A program made the translations under genes and the position numbers. Below are positions 11,703-23,060 of a DNA stretch of 64,000 bases, piece after piece. The stretch lies in the NCBI GenBank assembly GCA_004794655.1, contig SMMW01000606.1:1199501-1263500 (forward strand), read 5' to 3'. The notes under the pieces are model-generated. The model had not been told where the DNA came from. It searched no databases and was given only the letters and a program-made list of their open reading frames with translations. Numbering within the stretch: the first letter of the stretch is position 1; each line of letters opens with the position of its first letter. The DNA is from Marisa cornuarietis (taxonomy: Eukaryota; Mollusca; Gastropoda; Architaenioglossa; Ampullariidae).

Positions 11703-11703
11703 A
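11222..11703 (+). mobile_element. CR1/L2-type LINE 3' end with CAT-repeat tail
   Basis: This is the last part of a non-LTR ORF2 downstream of the reverse transcriptase. One frame gives LHRLPVCARKVASLCYRC, the decayed form of the conserved LHWLPV-x-AR block. A second frame gives TRSPRSAHADLLRVPR and then GRRPFSLAPAL, matching the family's LRSS, PR and G-R-x-FS-x-AP pattern. A third gives FKSGFKTHFSRKYF, corresponding to FKSxLKTHLF. A 3' UTR follows with AAAGCGCATTGA and ATACGTTATAGAAAT, the hairpin-like tail typical of these elements. It runs directly into the CAT microsatellite. The copy is 5'-truncated at about 11222 and has at least two frameshifts, so it is inactive. The assignment to the CR1/L2 side of the LINE tree is inference. 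Confidence 0.72.
11657..11701. repeat. (CAT)n microsatellite forming a LINE tail
   Basis: About fifteen uninterrupted ATC/CAT units directly follow the 3' end of the LINE fragment, as expected when an element's simple-repeat tail expands after insertion. Confidence 0.9.
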
Positions 11704-12599
11704 GCCCGTGAAGCAAAGAGAGCTCAAGAAAGCAGAACATTTTTCCATTTGAGTCATTTCGCACTCATCCGGGCCCTTCTCCCTCATATTCTCTTCCTCT
11801 TATTGCTTTGATTTTTATTTTCTTTTGTTCACGTCTCCCTTATTCTCTTTCGTGGATTTGTTTTTGTTTAAAGTGAAAGTACACTCTAGGAATTTTTGTT
11901 TTTAAGATTTTTAATAATAAATTGTGACAGAATAATCAAATATAAAACTAATAAAAATGTTTTTAAGTGGATACAATGAAAGTTGTGACTGTAATCAATG
12001 ATTTTTTTTAAACGCACGTGTTTTTTGAAAATAACTTTCAGACAGTACTCAGAATTAAAGATTATCGATTTTAGATTGATTGTAGCCTCTTTGTAAAGTA
12101 AAATTCTTTATCTAAATTTTCAAGAATGTTCATTTTGATATCTTTGAAAGTCTCAGAGGTATGTGTGGTCAAAGTGAGGATCCCCAAAGATTGCGCCGGA
12201 CAAAAGAAGAAGTATTTTTTTAAATCCAATTACAGCCAAAATAATGCTTATGTCAGCAACCAACACTTATAATTGTAGATTATTTATATATGAGTATGAC
12301 TACAAACTTTCATTACTGTAGCTTTAACCTATCCTGAGAACACATCATGGCATAAAATGCCGTTGGAGAAAACAGAGTTTTTCTAATTCATTTAAGTGTA
12401 AATTTGGAGAGGGTAGGTGTGAAAAATTTAACATCAAAGCATTATTTTTCAACAAAAATGCTTCCGAGCCATATGTATTATGCGTCAAAGATTCAAAATC
12501 TGTTGTTATGTCAAACTTGACTACGGCATCCCAAAACCGCTACGTTCTAGAGCGTCCTGTTCCATAAAAACGATAGACTGCATCTCCTCCCTTTATTTT
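11704..12599. other. AT-rich DNA, nothing recognised
   Basis: Long runs of T and A and no open frame with coding character. It borders the GC-rich island that follows. Confidence 0.5.
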
Positions 12600-13350
12600 A
12601 TTTCGGTAGCTAGCCAAAGTCTCGATGCTAGTGTTGAAGCAGCAGCTTGTCAGGAGTTTGGGGCGGGGGTGGGGAGACAGGAAATGGCAGCCGACTGCTC
12701 GCCTGAGTCGTGAAACTGGGCGGAAGGAAAGACGGATGGATGAATGTCTGGCTGGCTGCATGGCTGGCTAGATGATCCTGGTGTGCACGCGCCTCTGTGA
12801 TCCAGCGCTGGCGGGGCGGCTATCGAGCACACAAGAAGCCTCACCGAGTGTGTGTGTGTGTGCAGGCAGCGCGTGTCGTGGCGCGTGCGCGGACGACGGC
12901 AAGCTTGCCCGGACTATGACGACTGGCTATGCTCCGGACTATCCTCTCACTGGCTGCCAGTCTCGGCGAACGGCCTGTTGGGGCACGGACTGCCTGGCCA
13001 CAGCAGCTGGTCTGTATGGCCTCATTCACCGTCGCCTCGGGAGGGCTGCTCAGCCTGAAAGTCATCACGGTGATACCCCCCGCATGGCTAATGGCGCGAC
13101 TTGTGAAATATTAACACCTAGGACTCGTCGAGGGCAAGACTGGACCAGGTGGTGTTTGTGGTGAGAAGCCGAGGGTTAAGTGTGCTGCGGCTGCCCCCTG
13201 GGTCAGTCTCTTCTCATGGAGTTACATACGACAAGAAAGGGTCAGTGGACATTCCTAGTGCCTGCTCACAAGTCGGATGCCTGTTATCCTTGACTGTCAG
13301 ACCGGCGACAGTTCCCGCTGCTGACAGAGATTTCTTCTTCGACCGACCGC
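12600..13350 (+). promoter_or_regulatory. CpG-rich island with candidate 5' non-coding exon and donor
   Basis: This block is clearly richer in GC and CpG than its AT-rich flanks (for example GGCGCGTGCGCGGACGACGG near 12880). It contains several overlapping open frames of 60-130 codons on both strands, as expected of GC-rich sequence, and none looks like a known protein. It ends at a strong splice donor, CGC then GTGAGTAAG, with the junction after 13350; AT-rich sequence starts at once. The downstream TRPC exon begins with a splice acceptor at 62662 and only 24 bases of 5' UTR, so its promoter and first exon must lie upstream on the plus strand. This island is the best candidate I see, but the link is inference and would need an intron of about 49 kb. 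Confidence 0.35.
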
Positions 13351-13565
13351 GTGAGTAAGAGGCAATGGTATCTCACCCTTCACTAACATCTGCCTAACCC
13401 CTTCCCCCGCAAAAAAGCTGTAAATTATTACTACTCGTAGAGAAAAAAATATTCTCAAAGACAGATTTTAGTTGTATTGAACAATTCTGATGTAAACAGC
13501 TGCAAGAATTGTATTTTAACAGAAATGACTTGAACACTATATGGCCTATCTATGCAAATATTATG

Positions 13566-13718
13566 TATTAATAAAGTTAACTCTTGAGAAGAAACTGATG
13601 CTTGAAAATATCAATTATCTTTATACTATAACGACTATAACCTATTAATACAATTAAAACTTAAGAAAAAAGCTAATGTTAAACAATGTCGGTCATCTTT
13701 ACACTGTGAAAACTATAG
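13566..13718. repeat. Two-copy diverged tandem repeat, unit about 77 bases
   Basis: Copy one opens TATTAATAAAGTTAACTCTT and copy two TATTAATACAATTAAAACTT; both continue with AAGAA, then TATCTTTA or CATCTTTA, ACTAT or ACTGT, and ACTATA. Roughly three quarters of positions agree. Confidence 0.5.
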
Positions 13719-15023
13719 ATCAGAAACATGGAGGGCTGCAAATATCAAATACACAAAATAAAGTTCGTGACTACATGGAGTAGACTGAAAGCTGTTTATT
13801 TGGACGATTTAAAATTCATTGCTTTTCTTTCTCCCTATTATGTCTTTCTGCTACGACAATCTGTTCACTCTTTCTGTTATGTCTTTTGTATTTTTCTGTC
13901 TTCTCTGACCTTTCTTTCTTTTCCTTTTTGTGACTTTTTTCAATCTGCAGAAATAGGAGGACGTTTTTGGCGCTTATGAAAGGCGGATAAAACTTGCTAA
14001 CACTTTCTGTGCTGGGTGACACACTTGAGCGAACAAGACACCACACTTTTTTCTCAAGAAAAATCCTTAAAAACTCCGATACATCACTTCACGCATCAAG
14101 TTCCTGTTTTTAATAAAGGTGGTTATCACAAAGATGCAAATCAAAGTGTGTTTTAAAACGCAAAGCTGTTGAAACACAAGTATAGGTCCATGAACAAGCG
14201 TCTTCTCTACGGGCAAACACAGTGGTTCTGTTTTAATAGGAAAAAAACCTCCTGAAGCCCTTTTCAGACTACGTTACCATGGAGAAGATAGAATTCTTCC
14301 TTGGCTCCTTCTGGGTCAGCGAGAGAAATACGGCTCCATGGAGAGACTTTTTAAAATCCCACAACCACAACGTCGGCACTGTGTCATAGTTTAGAATAGA
14401 AATGTCATTTACTTTTTCCTCCCATTTCTTTGCCGTTCCTGAAACCAATACTTAAAAAAAATAAATAAAAGCCACACTGCAGCATATATGTGTTGCACTT
14501 ATTTTGTGCCGTATAGCGAGCCGGTGGGATTGCATGTTCGGATTAGACCTTAAACAGGTCTTTGCTTCAATCTTGAACGGAATGTTCCTGTCATGGTTTT
14601 GTTCTGATTTAGGTATTGTTTGTCATGGATGGGGCACTGCTTTAATTGTCATCATCATAATCGTTGTTGTTCTCAATAGCGGCATTAGCCAGTATTTCAG
14701 TAATTAAAAACAGTCAACATTGTTTTGTTCAACTTTATTTATCGACAGCAGTAATGAGTTTCGAATCCCATGCTGACGCCATGCTCTGCACCAAACATTA
14801 CGACGCAATGTAAGCAGACTACTACAACTTGCAATGTTTTAGTTGCCAACTATTTTTTTTATCCAATCATTCTAAAGACATAGTTTTTCGTCGATCAAAT
14901 AATCAGCAGTAATCGTCCCAGAAGTACTTTCGACTAAGCGCCTGTAAACATAGGGAAGGGTTTCAAATTCCAGCACTAATTCAGTATTATCGAGCGTGAT
15001 TATATCGGTCCACGTGGACGCCT

Positions 15024-15037
15024 GTCGCCATGACAAC
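15024..15037 (+). promoter_or_regulatory. RFX X-box-like motif
   Basis: GTCGCCATGACAAC fits the consensus RYYNYYATRRNRAC bound by RFX factors, often at ciliary gene promoters. No adjacent gene was found, so function is unproven. Confidence 0.3.
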
Positions 15038-15442
15038 GAGACTCTTTTTGTCACTACACCATTACCTACAGAAATGAAAGTCTGGCTTCAGAGGATTCCC
15101 TAAACGACACAAACCCCAGAGCATTTTGATGCGACATGGTCTATACAGCGTGCACAGCGTCAACCTCCCTCCTGATCACGTGCCTGCCAGTGTGTAGCCA
15201 ACCACAGCGCCTTCTCGCCGCGCTGCAGCTTGGGAGAACGAAATTTCCCGTCACTTTGGAAGGGAGGAGACAGTTGAATAGCTGCAGGTGTAGAAACCTT
15301 ACTTTACCGTCACACCGACTAGTTTTCACGCACCTAAATATCTTTATGCCAAGAGCTGATAAAGTGCATGTGCAGCCTATTATGGGATAGAGCTTCACCG
15401 ACCTATCAGCGCCTGCGAGAGGCTAGTTAAGCGCACGTTTAG

Positions 15443-15454
15443 TGACGTCACGTG
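15443..15454. promoter_or_regulatory. Full CRE overlapping an E-box
   Basis: TGACGTCA (palindromic CREB/ATF site) shares its last two bases with CACGTG (bHLH E-box), giving TGACGTCACGTG. Another full CRE lies at 16208-16215. No transcript start could be tied to them. Confidence 0.3.
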
Positions 15455-16129
15455 GCCTTCTGACCTTTCAGAGTCGGTTGATAATATTCGGCCAGCAGAA
15501 AGAAAGCTGCGGAGAGTTGCAAATGACTGCAGGGTTTTGTTCCAGCTAGAGATGTTCACCATCACTGGAATCGCGGAGTGTGGATGCAAAACTGTACACG
15601 GGGGTCCTTGTGACTGATTGTGGTAATGAAAAGTGATACACTTTCACTAGCTGACGCACAGGAAACTTTGACACTCATCCTTTTTGGGTGTTCATAACAT
15701 TTCCCTCTATGATGTGTGACATGCGATAGATTTCCACTGCGATGAGGTCCGTAAAATATGGCCAACACTCAACATCGCTGTTGTTCTGACGAGATTCTGT
15801 GTTATTCTACGATAGCAGGAGGAAAGGTTCACCTGTTTCCTGTGCTAGATGCCAGAAGAGTGCGTGTTTGTTCTTGGATGGGTTTTCCGGAGATGAAGTG
15901 GGGTCACTGGTTTAAATAGCACGAATAAACATTTCCACTTTCTTGAGCAACATTTACAACAGGATAATTACGTCACGAGTTGTCGGCGCTTGATGCGATG
16001 ATGACACAGTTGTCAGGTCGACGCCTCTCACTGCTCTAACAAATATCACTCTGTGTGCATGCTGCTTACACCCACACGCTAGGAGTTAAAGGCCTAGCTA
16101 GATGCACATATCTTTCGAACGAATGCATA

Positions 16130-16310
16130 AAGCTTTGTGCTAGATACTGTTTCCTCCAAATCTGGAAGAATAAATTTCTTCCGTTCTCTTTATAGGGGTC
16201 AAAATCGTGACGTCACGTTTGTGCACATACGACTAATTAACATAATGGTCCCAGTTTATCCAATGGCATAAGCCTTGACAGTATAAACGCGTCTAATGTT
16301 CAGTATTGAC
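16130..16310 (+). repeat. Dispersed repeat, copy A
   Basis: Shares an ordered set of blocks with 19670-19850: CTGTTTC, then CTCCAAATCTGG, GAATAA, TTC-CGTTCTC or TTCTGTTCTC, CACGTTTGT or CACATTTGT, ACGACTAATTA or ACGATTAATTT, and a closing GACA segment. Overall identity looks like about 65-70 percent. Family unknown; an old transposon fragment is likely. Confidence 0.45.
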
Positions 16311-17618
16311 GTCCATGCTGTTGAACTTTGTCACTTGAGAACGGAAGAGAGATATTCACCTTTGGGGAGGTAGTATCTTGCATTAAAGTTTACCCAGTCA
16401 TTAGAAAAAAAAAATGCCCACCACGAGACCTTTAATTTAACAGGCTGCTGACTCGCCCAGAAACATGCATAGAGGCGCGAGGTCGCCAGCCACTGCGGGA
16501 TAACCATCAGCTGCAGTTTGCAATGTTGTCGGTCTTGCTTTGCTAAACAGTTGTCCGATTGTCAGCAGGGAATTTTATTTCCGTCCAATTATTATTTTTA
16601 ATAAGAGTACGTCAGTTAAAAAAAAACTCAAGTTCAAGGGAAACTTAATTATGACATATATTTCTCAGCGATCAGATGGCAGATATTTTGCCAGCTGCGC
16701 AGCTTATGACTGAGGCTGTTTTATAAAGTGATATCTTCTCCTTCTGATAACGGCCGTTCTACTTAGGACCTGGTGCATCACGAGTCACAAGAAATTGAAA
16801 AATTGTAAACCGCCTGCTTCCTTAATTTTTTTTATAAATGAAGTAATACATAAAATGACAAGTTAAGCCAGAAAAAATCTCGGTTTCTATGTTACGCTCT
16901 CATTGTCGCCAAAGAGTGATTTTACAGGAGAGGGCAATAATGCACAGAGGTAATGATTTTTTTCCTAAACAACCACAAACTAGTTTGTATTAAAAAACTA
17001 GCTAAACAACTTTGCTACATTTACTGCTATAGTTATTTTTACCTCAGATTCACAGTCGTTTTGGGAGATTTATTTTTCTCACCTTTTAATGAGCTATAGT
17101 AGGACTTTCCAGGCCAAAACATTCAATTATAATTCATAATATGAAACAAGGCTCACCTTCTGTTAGCGAACACTACATAATTCAATTCTCTAAGAAGTAC
17201 CGTCATTTTAATGAATATATATATATATATATTATATATATAATTATTGTATCAAGATTAAGCTTAGAACAGAATTTAAGACTTGCTCTCGTCAGACTTT
17301 GGTGTGTTCTTGTTATGAGTCTTTGCTTGAGCTTTTCAGTTGGCTCTGAAGGCAATGCACACAAAATAAAATCTTGGATTTCTTTCTCATGATGTAGTAC
17401 GATGATAAGAAACTTTAAGAGTGAACACCAGTATGTATATATTTAGAAAACACAGGTTTTCCTCAGTAATTATATTCATGTATCAGATCAATAGCCAGCA
17501 AGCAGAAGGACTTCGCTTTCGAAAATGTTAGAGCTGGCATTCACAACACACTAAACAAATCAATGTGAAGATAGTTTCCCGCCGATAAGGCTGTAAATAA
17601 CATGCTTAGGAGGTACTT
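16311..17618. other. No gene recognised
   Basis: AT-rich, with a TA-rich tract at about 17214-17245. No coding or RNA signal. Confidence 0.5.
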
Positions 17619-17720
17619 GGGAACATTAGTGCATCCGCATCATGTAGATGTGTCTGTATCAGATCTCTTGGGAACATTAGTGCATCCGCATCGTGTAGAT
17701 GTGTCTGTATCAGATCTCTT
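17619..17720. repeat. Nearly perfect 51-bp tandem duplication
   Basis: Two adjacent 51-base copies starting GGGAACATTAGTGCATCCGC differ at one base (CATCATG versus CATCGTG). The near-identity indicates a recent duplication. Confidence 0.9.
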
Positions 17721-19669
17721 CATGTGGCTTTTATGTAACTTCTGTTCTGTGAGGGAAAGCATCTAGTGTCAAAATTATTAGCAAAGAACAAAAAGACTAG
17801 CCAGCCAAACTCACAGTAATGTAACAGTGCAGAGCTAAAATACAATGAACAAAGAGAGCATTTGGGAATGCAGTTGGCTTAGTGATCGAGTAAGGACGAC
17901 TTCAGGGGAAATGCACTGTGGGCAAGAGATAGAGATGAAAATCTTTGCTGCTTGTCAGTGCGTCGTTCACTATGGCGGCAGCTTCTTCTGGAAGTCTACA
18001 ACCAGGTGCATTTTTCCTTCCTTCAATTTCACGGTTCCACTTTATCGATGGCGCGAAGTATTCGTGTACAGAAACGTATTCTTCAGTAAACTGGGTTGTA
18101 TTGGCAATCACAAGCTTTATAATGCATTACATTAGTTGCAAAGCGTTGGGAAGCGCTCGAGAGTGTATATCATACTAGCTTCGGTTCGTGAGCGCACTTC
18201 TGCTGTACCTGTAGGAGCACCGAGTATTCAAGTCGAGCTGCTTCGGTACGTTTGTCAGGGCAAAGTTTATCGAATTTTTATTTTAACTTTAACAAACCCT
18301 GAAGCTAAGGAGCCGGAAATCGCGAGGAATCGCCAAGCAACTACACAAACACACACTCATTGATACACACAAGCACACATTTAGCCCCACTCCCACCCAC
18401 CATTATCTACATATTTACTACCCAGCACATTTTCAACTCCAACACATACAGACACACCTTCAAATCCCCATCCTCCTCCCCCTTCATCCACGCACTTTTT
18501 CCTTTCCTCAGCAGAACTAAAGCGACCGTGCGGTGCACACCACGCCCTTTCTACTAGTCTATGCCAGGAATGGATGGCTGCGCTCGCTATACGCCGCGCG
18601 GGGCGCTGGTGTTAATCAGCTTGTCGCAGTGAGTGATCAGACGGTGGCAGGTGTCGCTGGCGTCCTTTGATAACATCTGCGCAGCCTCGTTGCCGATACG
18701 GAGACAACACGTCCTTGACACCAGCCCAGCAGTGTATTTGATGACATTCACCCTTTACGTTGGGTATCTTTAGCCATCATTTGACCATCAGGTCAGGTGC
18801 AAAAGGAGGGAGGGTTAATGTTTTTGCGTCAGGACACCTAGCTTGCTGTATAGTCACAGCCTTGGCCTGTTCCATCTCCAGCGCCATCTGGATAAAACGA
18901 CCACGACGATGATAATAATAATAATATCATTAATATAAAAAGGCAACGCTTAAATTATTACTAAGCTCGTAGCTTTGTGGCTGAGCGATATTTTATTGAT
19001 GAAACGTGGCACAGACCATTGATATTTGTTTCCATAGTGACACGTATTTAATGAAGCATCATTACATGGAAATTAAAAAAAATCTCTGGTACTTCAGAGA
19101 TTGACAGAGACTACTGCAATCCCAGATTTGGCGTTTCTTTTACCTTTTGTTTATTCTAATGAGTAGTCATGTGCTTATGCGTTTTTTTTTTTTTTTTTTT
19201 TACAATATACCTGCTGAAATAGGCATTCTTGACATAGCTGAGGCGTAGGGTGGCCCAGACAGAATTGGATGGTGCGTTCTGACGTCACTCGGCTTGCATG
19301 AAGTGCAGACGGTATCCGCCGTTAAGGCTGCACGGATGTCGTTGTGTACGTTTTCGTACAGGTGGTAGCTGTTGTATACATGTATCTTTGTTATTTCATT
19401 CATTTTAGCACAGAGATGTGAGGTGCTTTCGTCAGCTTTTCTTTTTCAAATGAAAACAAAACCTTCATCGATGTGTTTGTAGAGTCATGCACCAGGACGC
19501 CTGACATGCCGAGCTCAGTGGCTGATTCATCCCTTCCCGTTGTTTTCCTCTCCATTCTTATCACTTTCTTTCTCCTGAATTCTGTCCCTTTATGCATGCA
19601 TGCGCTGGCAGATATGCACCGATGGTTGAGTTCTTAGAAGACAACTTTTGTTGGTAATGATTGGGCGAG
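17721..19669. other. No gene recognised
   Basis: Frames at 17845-18135 and 17902-18111 lack known motifs. A slightly GC-richer patch lies at 18530-18730 and a poly-T tract at 19181-19200. A full CRE (TGACGTCA) is at 19280-19287. Confidence 0.45.
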
Positions 19670-19850
19670 TCTCAGTGCACGATGCTGTTTCTCCAAATCT
19701 GGGCGAATAATCGCCTTCTGTTCTCGAGATTCACGCCTACAAAGCAGATAAGCAGGCCAAAATCTTATTGTCACATTTGTACACAGATACGATTAATTTA
19801 CACTGTTCTAGCTCTTCCATTGTCTGAGACATTGCCAACGTAAGCGTATA
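19670..19850 (+). repeat. Dispersed repeat, copy B
   Basis: Second copy of the repeat described at 16130-16310, same orientation about 3.5 kb away, with an extra stretch (CACGCCTACAAAGCAGATAA) that copy A lacks. Confidence 0.45.
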
Positions 19851-20027
19851 CATGTACAATACAGACCTTTGTGTTACCGCTGATGTTTATAGGCTTAATA
19901 TAATCCTTAGAAAAATATTTTACATCCCATTAGTTCTTTGATATTCGTGCTGTATCCATAATTGTGTGATTGGAGCACCGCACCTTTGTTTTGACTATGG
20001 CCAGAAAATTGAATTATTCGTTTCCAG

Positions 20028-20677
20028 GAATCCCAGACACTTAATCCCCAGACACTTAATCCCCGACACTTAATCCCCTAGACATGAAGTGAATGAAAAA
20101 TTTAATTAAAATTCAAATAATTATTTTCATGTAAACATCAAAATCAGTTTGACAATTAAAATAATATTTAATTTCAACATTTATAACATTAGTTAAAGTT
20201 CATGTGAGCTATTAAAGTCAATTTTTTCAACATTAAGATATGAAAAGTGTTGTTAATCAATATGACAGGTAAGCTAATGATCAGAGGTACAGAAGACGAT
20301 CCATTGCCTCATATTGCTGTACAATATTGCTAATTCTCATGGCCAATTCAGCCTACTTCTTCTTTGGACGTTTCTCTGTGCCGGCGCATGAGACGATGGG
20401 GCGGTCTGCTCCTGGTCAGTATGGCCTTGGAACTGGCTGGTTATGTTAGGGAGTCCACCTAGTATCGCCTAGAGGGTTGATCGCTAATTGTAAAGCCAGC
20501 GCAACCCAGTCTTACCAGAGTTACCCAGAGTTACCACGCGACACATTTCTCTTACGGTTATAACATTTCAAGTTCACAAAATAGCAGTTTTGAGTGTTGT
20601 GTTGCGATTTGGGGATTAAGTGTCTGGGGATTAAGTGTCTAGGGGATGAAGTGTCGGGGATTAAGTGTCCGGTCACC
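20028..20677. mobile_element. MULE-like foldback MITE with 9-bp target duplication
   Basis: A 650-base element flanked on both sides by the identical 9-mer CGTTTCCAG (20019-20027 and 20678-20686). Its ends are inverted: the left begins with G and reads into GACACTTAATCCCC. The right, read from the other strand, begins GGTGACCGGACACTTAATCC; 17 of the first 22 positions match. The unit GACACTTAATCCCC is itself tandemly repeated, about three times at the left and four times at the right with small variants (one has TTCATCCCC). A 9-bp duplication and G...C termini are the hallmark of the Mutator (MULE) superfamily. No transposase is encoded, so it is non-autonomous. The boundaries are seen directly; the superfamily is inferred from them. 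Confidence 0.8.
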
Positions 20678-20686
20678 CGTTTCCAG

Positions 20687-22483
20687 ATATTGTGAGCTTT
20701 CTCGTTCTACTTATTCTAGATGAGAGTCAGTGCCGTGTGTGGAACGACATTGTGTGAAATATAAAGATAAAATGTTATTTTATGCTATTTACATGAAATA
20801 ACATCTCTCTCTATATATATATATATAGTTGGTTATTGGTTTTGACTATACCACGCCTAAATAGGAAAAGACAATGCCTGCACTCTGTAAGTCAATAGTA
20901 ACATTTTTTGTGCCGATTAACGCAAAAAAACCAAATTGACAGGAAAGACAGAAATGTCAGAAGGGCAGTTAAGACGAATTCCCCGCCTTAAAGAGTCCAA
21001 ATAATATCGTGCTGGTGTCAAAATAATCACGAGGCAGTTTAGCTGTTATATAGTACTGAGATAAAGCGTCTGAATTAGTGTGGTATCCACATAAACAATA
21101 ATTCGTTTATGTCGAAAAAATCGTTACTTATAAGCACAGTAAACAGAAACGTATGCTGTGTAAATTAAACCCAGTCGATGCAGTCTTGCCCTTTGGAATC
21201 GTGCATAGAATATTAAAGTGAACGCCGCTAGCCTGCAGATGCTTAAAGGCATACGGGTGTTGGAGTTTTCAGCGGGCAGTTGAGACATGCCTGGTTAATT
21301 TGCACCTGATTTTGTTCTCAGATTGTCTGCACTAGGAAAAGACTGCTTTTATTTCACCTTCGACATTTTCCCCTTTCTGAGATTATCTCACCGCCGCTGG
21401 CTGTGCTAATGCCGAGGTTGAAGTGAAAGTCGGCTTCAGTGTCTACAGACAATGTCTTGTGCCGCTCCTTACAACCTCGCCTAGGACAGCAGCAGGGATA
21501 GTGGCGATATCCTCTTGGCTTTCGTGATGGTGGGATGGTGGTGGTGGTCGTGGTGGTGGCGATGGTGGTGGCGGCGGTGCTGTTCTTACTGTTGATGACT
21601 TTCGGTGATAGTGTCTGCCGTCAATGTGCCAGAAGTGTGTTGGGATGACAACGATGATGATGATGAGCATCACTCTTTTTTGGGGTAATTGTAGTAAGAA
21701 GGGGACTGATGATGTAGCAGCATTCCTATCAGTTTCTGACGGTTTCAAAACATTAGTCAGTCACTGATATATAGTGAGCCAGTTTCTTGTTGCGACTACA
21801 TTTTAAAGATTTGTTCTTGAAAAGAAATAAAAAGGTTACAGCGAAGAAGATATATAAAAATGACATTCCCAAGATTATTGGGAGACTTTGTGTGCCTTTG
21901 TATGATGGGAACACAATGTTCAATACTTACAGACGCTTTATCGTTCTTCACTCTGCGTGTACACGTAATACAGCACACACACACGCGCGCGCGCACGCAC
22001 ACGCACACATCCGTGCTAATCTCTTGCGTCATTAGGTGCAGGGCTTCTGGAGTATTGACCCGAAAGGCAAGAGAGGCAGGGCTGCAGCCAGTACAACCTT
22101 TTCTTGCTGTACTCAGCTAGAGAAACATTACCTATACCTGCCCCCTCCACAGCCTCCCCTCCGGGTGCTTGTTACGCATGAAAATGCCTAGCACGCAGCC
22201 GGCCGCGTGGCCATGTGAAATGTTAGTTTTCTTCCTTTCGGTTGTGTTTGGGATACACCATACGATGCCCAGGCTGCAGACACTTTGATTACACGAGTAG
22301 CAATGTAAACATCGGAGGTGGGTGTTCATGCGGGTACCGAAGTCTCGATGAGCAAACCAGGGTAGTCGAGGCATCTAAAGAGTGCAGGGTGTACAGACCT
22401 AGCTATGACTAGAAGAGAGGAGAGTGTACTGCATACTATGTAATTTTTCTTTAATTACTAATCGTTTTTGATAGATGGGAGAG
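20687..22483. other. No gene recognised; GGT-rich and CA/CG tracts
   Basis: A TA run (20809-20827), a GGT/GGC-rich stretch at about 21526-21582 that encodes polyproline on the minus strand only as a by-product, and a CA/CG run at 21975-22009. No supported gene. Confidence 0.45.
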
Positions 22484-22640
22484 TTGGTGTTTTACGCCAA
22501 GCCAGCAGCTAAGGCTATATCACAGCAAAGCAGCCCGCCATTTAAGCAGATTCCACATGCAGAGAAAGAACAGCGTGCCCGAGACGAGATCTGAACCCAG
22601 GACAGCCAGCCCTCATTGTATTGGTGACAGGCGGACCGTC
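22484..22640 (-). mobile_element. tRNA-derived SINE
   Basis: Read on the minus strand: CTGTCACCAATACAATGA, GGCTGGCTGTCCTGGGTTCA with a B-box-like GGTTCAGATCT (22589-22599), CTGTTCTTTCTCTGCATGTG, GATATAGCCTTAGCTGCTGG and CTTGGCGTAAAACACCAA. The same ordered blocks recur at 54.8, 55.1, 50.9, 29.2 and 61.9 kb. The A box is decayed in this copy. Confidence 0.7.
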
Positions 22641-22929
22641 CTAGATAGGTAGATAGAATGACTGAAGATCATTAACATCCTTTCGCGGCTACGTGACATT
22701 TATATTATTATTATTGTTGTTATTATTTGTTTGGTATGATAATTAATTAAACTTCTTTCCCTGATGAGAAAAAGCTATATCGTTTTTAATTAAGGATCCT
22801 ATTTCACACTGGTGGAAACTGTTTACTTCGAAAAAGAACTTTATCATTAATCGATATTGTTTCAGGTGTTATGTATTGTTAGCTATTCAGAACTTTAAAT
22901 TTAGAACTGTAATATATAGAGTTTTGTAT

Positions 22930-23060
22930 TAGGTCTTGTATCGTTAAGAGTGAGTCCAATGTCCCACAGGGAGGTTTAAGACTCATGGGTTCATATTTCG
23001 GGGAGTGATTTAACGTTAGCTGCTGACTTGGCGTAAACCGCGTCTAACATTTCCTCTCAT
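22930..23060 (+). mobile_element. Possible degraded SINE copy
   Basis: CATGGGTTCATATTTCGGGG followed by TTAGCTGCTGACTTGGCGTA keeps the B-box-like and 3' core segments of the SINE in the right order, but the middle is shortened. Confidence 0.4.

Larger units (their letters stand above)
13351..16129. other. No gene recognised
   Basis: AT-rich, with one diverged tandem repeat and a few regulatory-type motifs listed separately. The frame at 15136-15390 (plus) and its minus-strand counterpart have no recognisable motif. Confidence 0.45.

Noticed and set aside
12772..13164. 130-codon plus-strand frame in the CpG-rich island
   Set aside because: GC-rich sequence is open in several frames on both strands; the peptide has no recognisable motif and contains a TG-repeat-encoded CVCVC run.
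21526..21600. Polyproline-encoding minus-strand frame
   Set aside because: Direct consequence of GGT/GGC-rich simple sequence on the plus strand.
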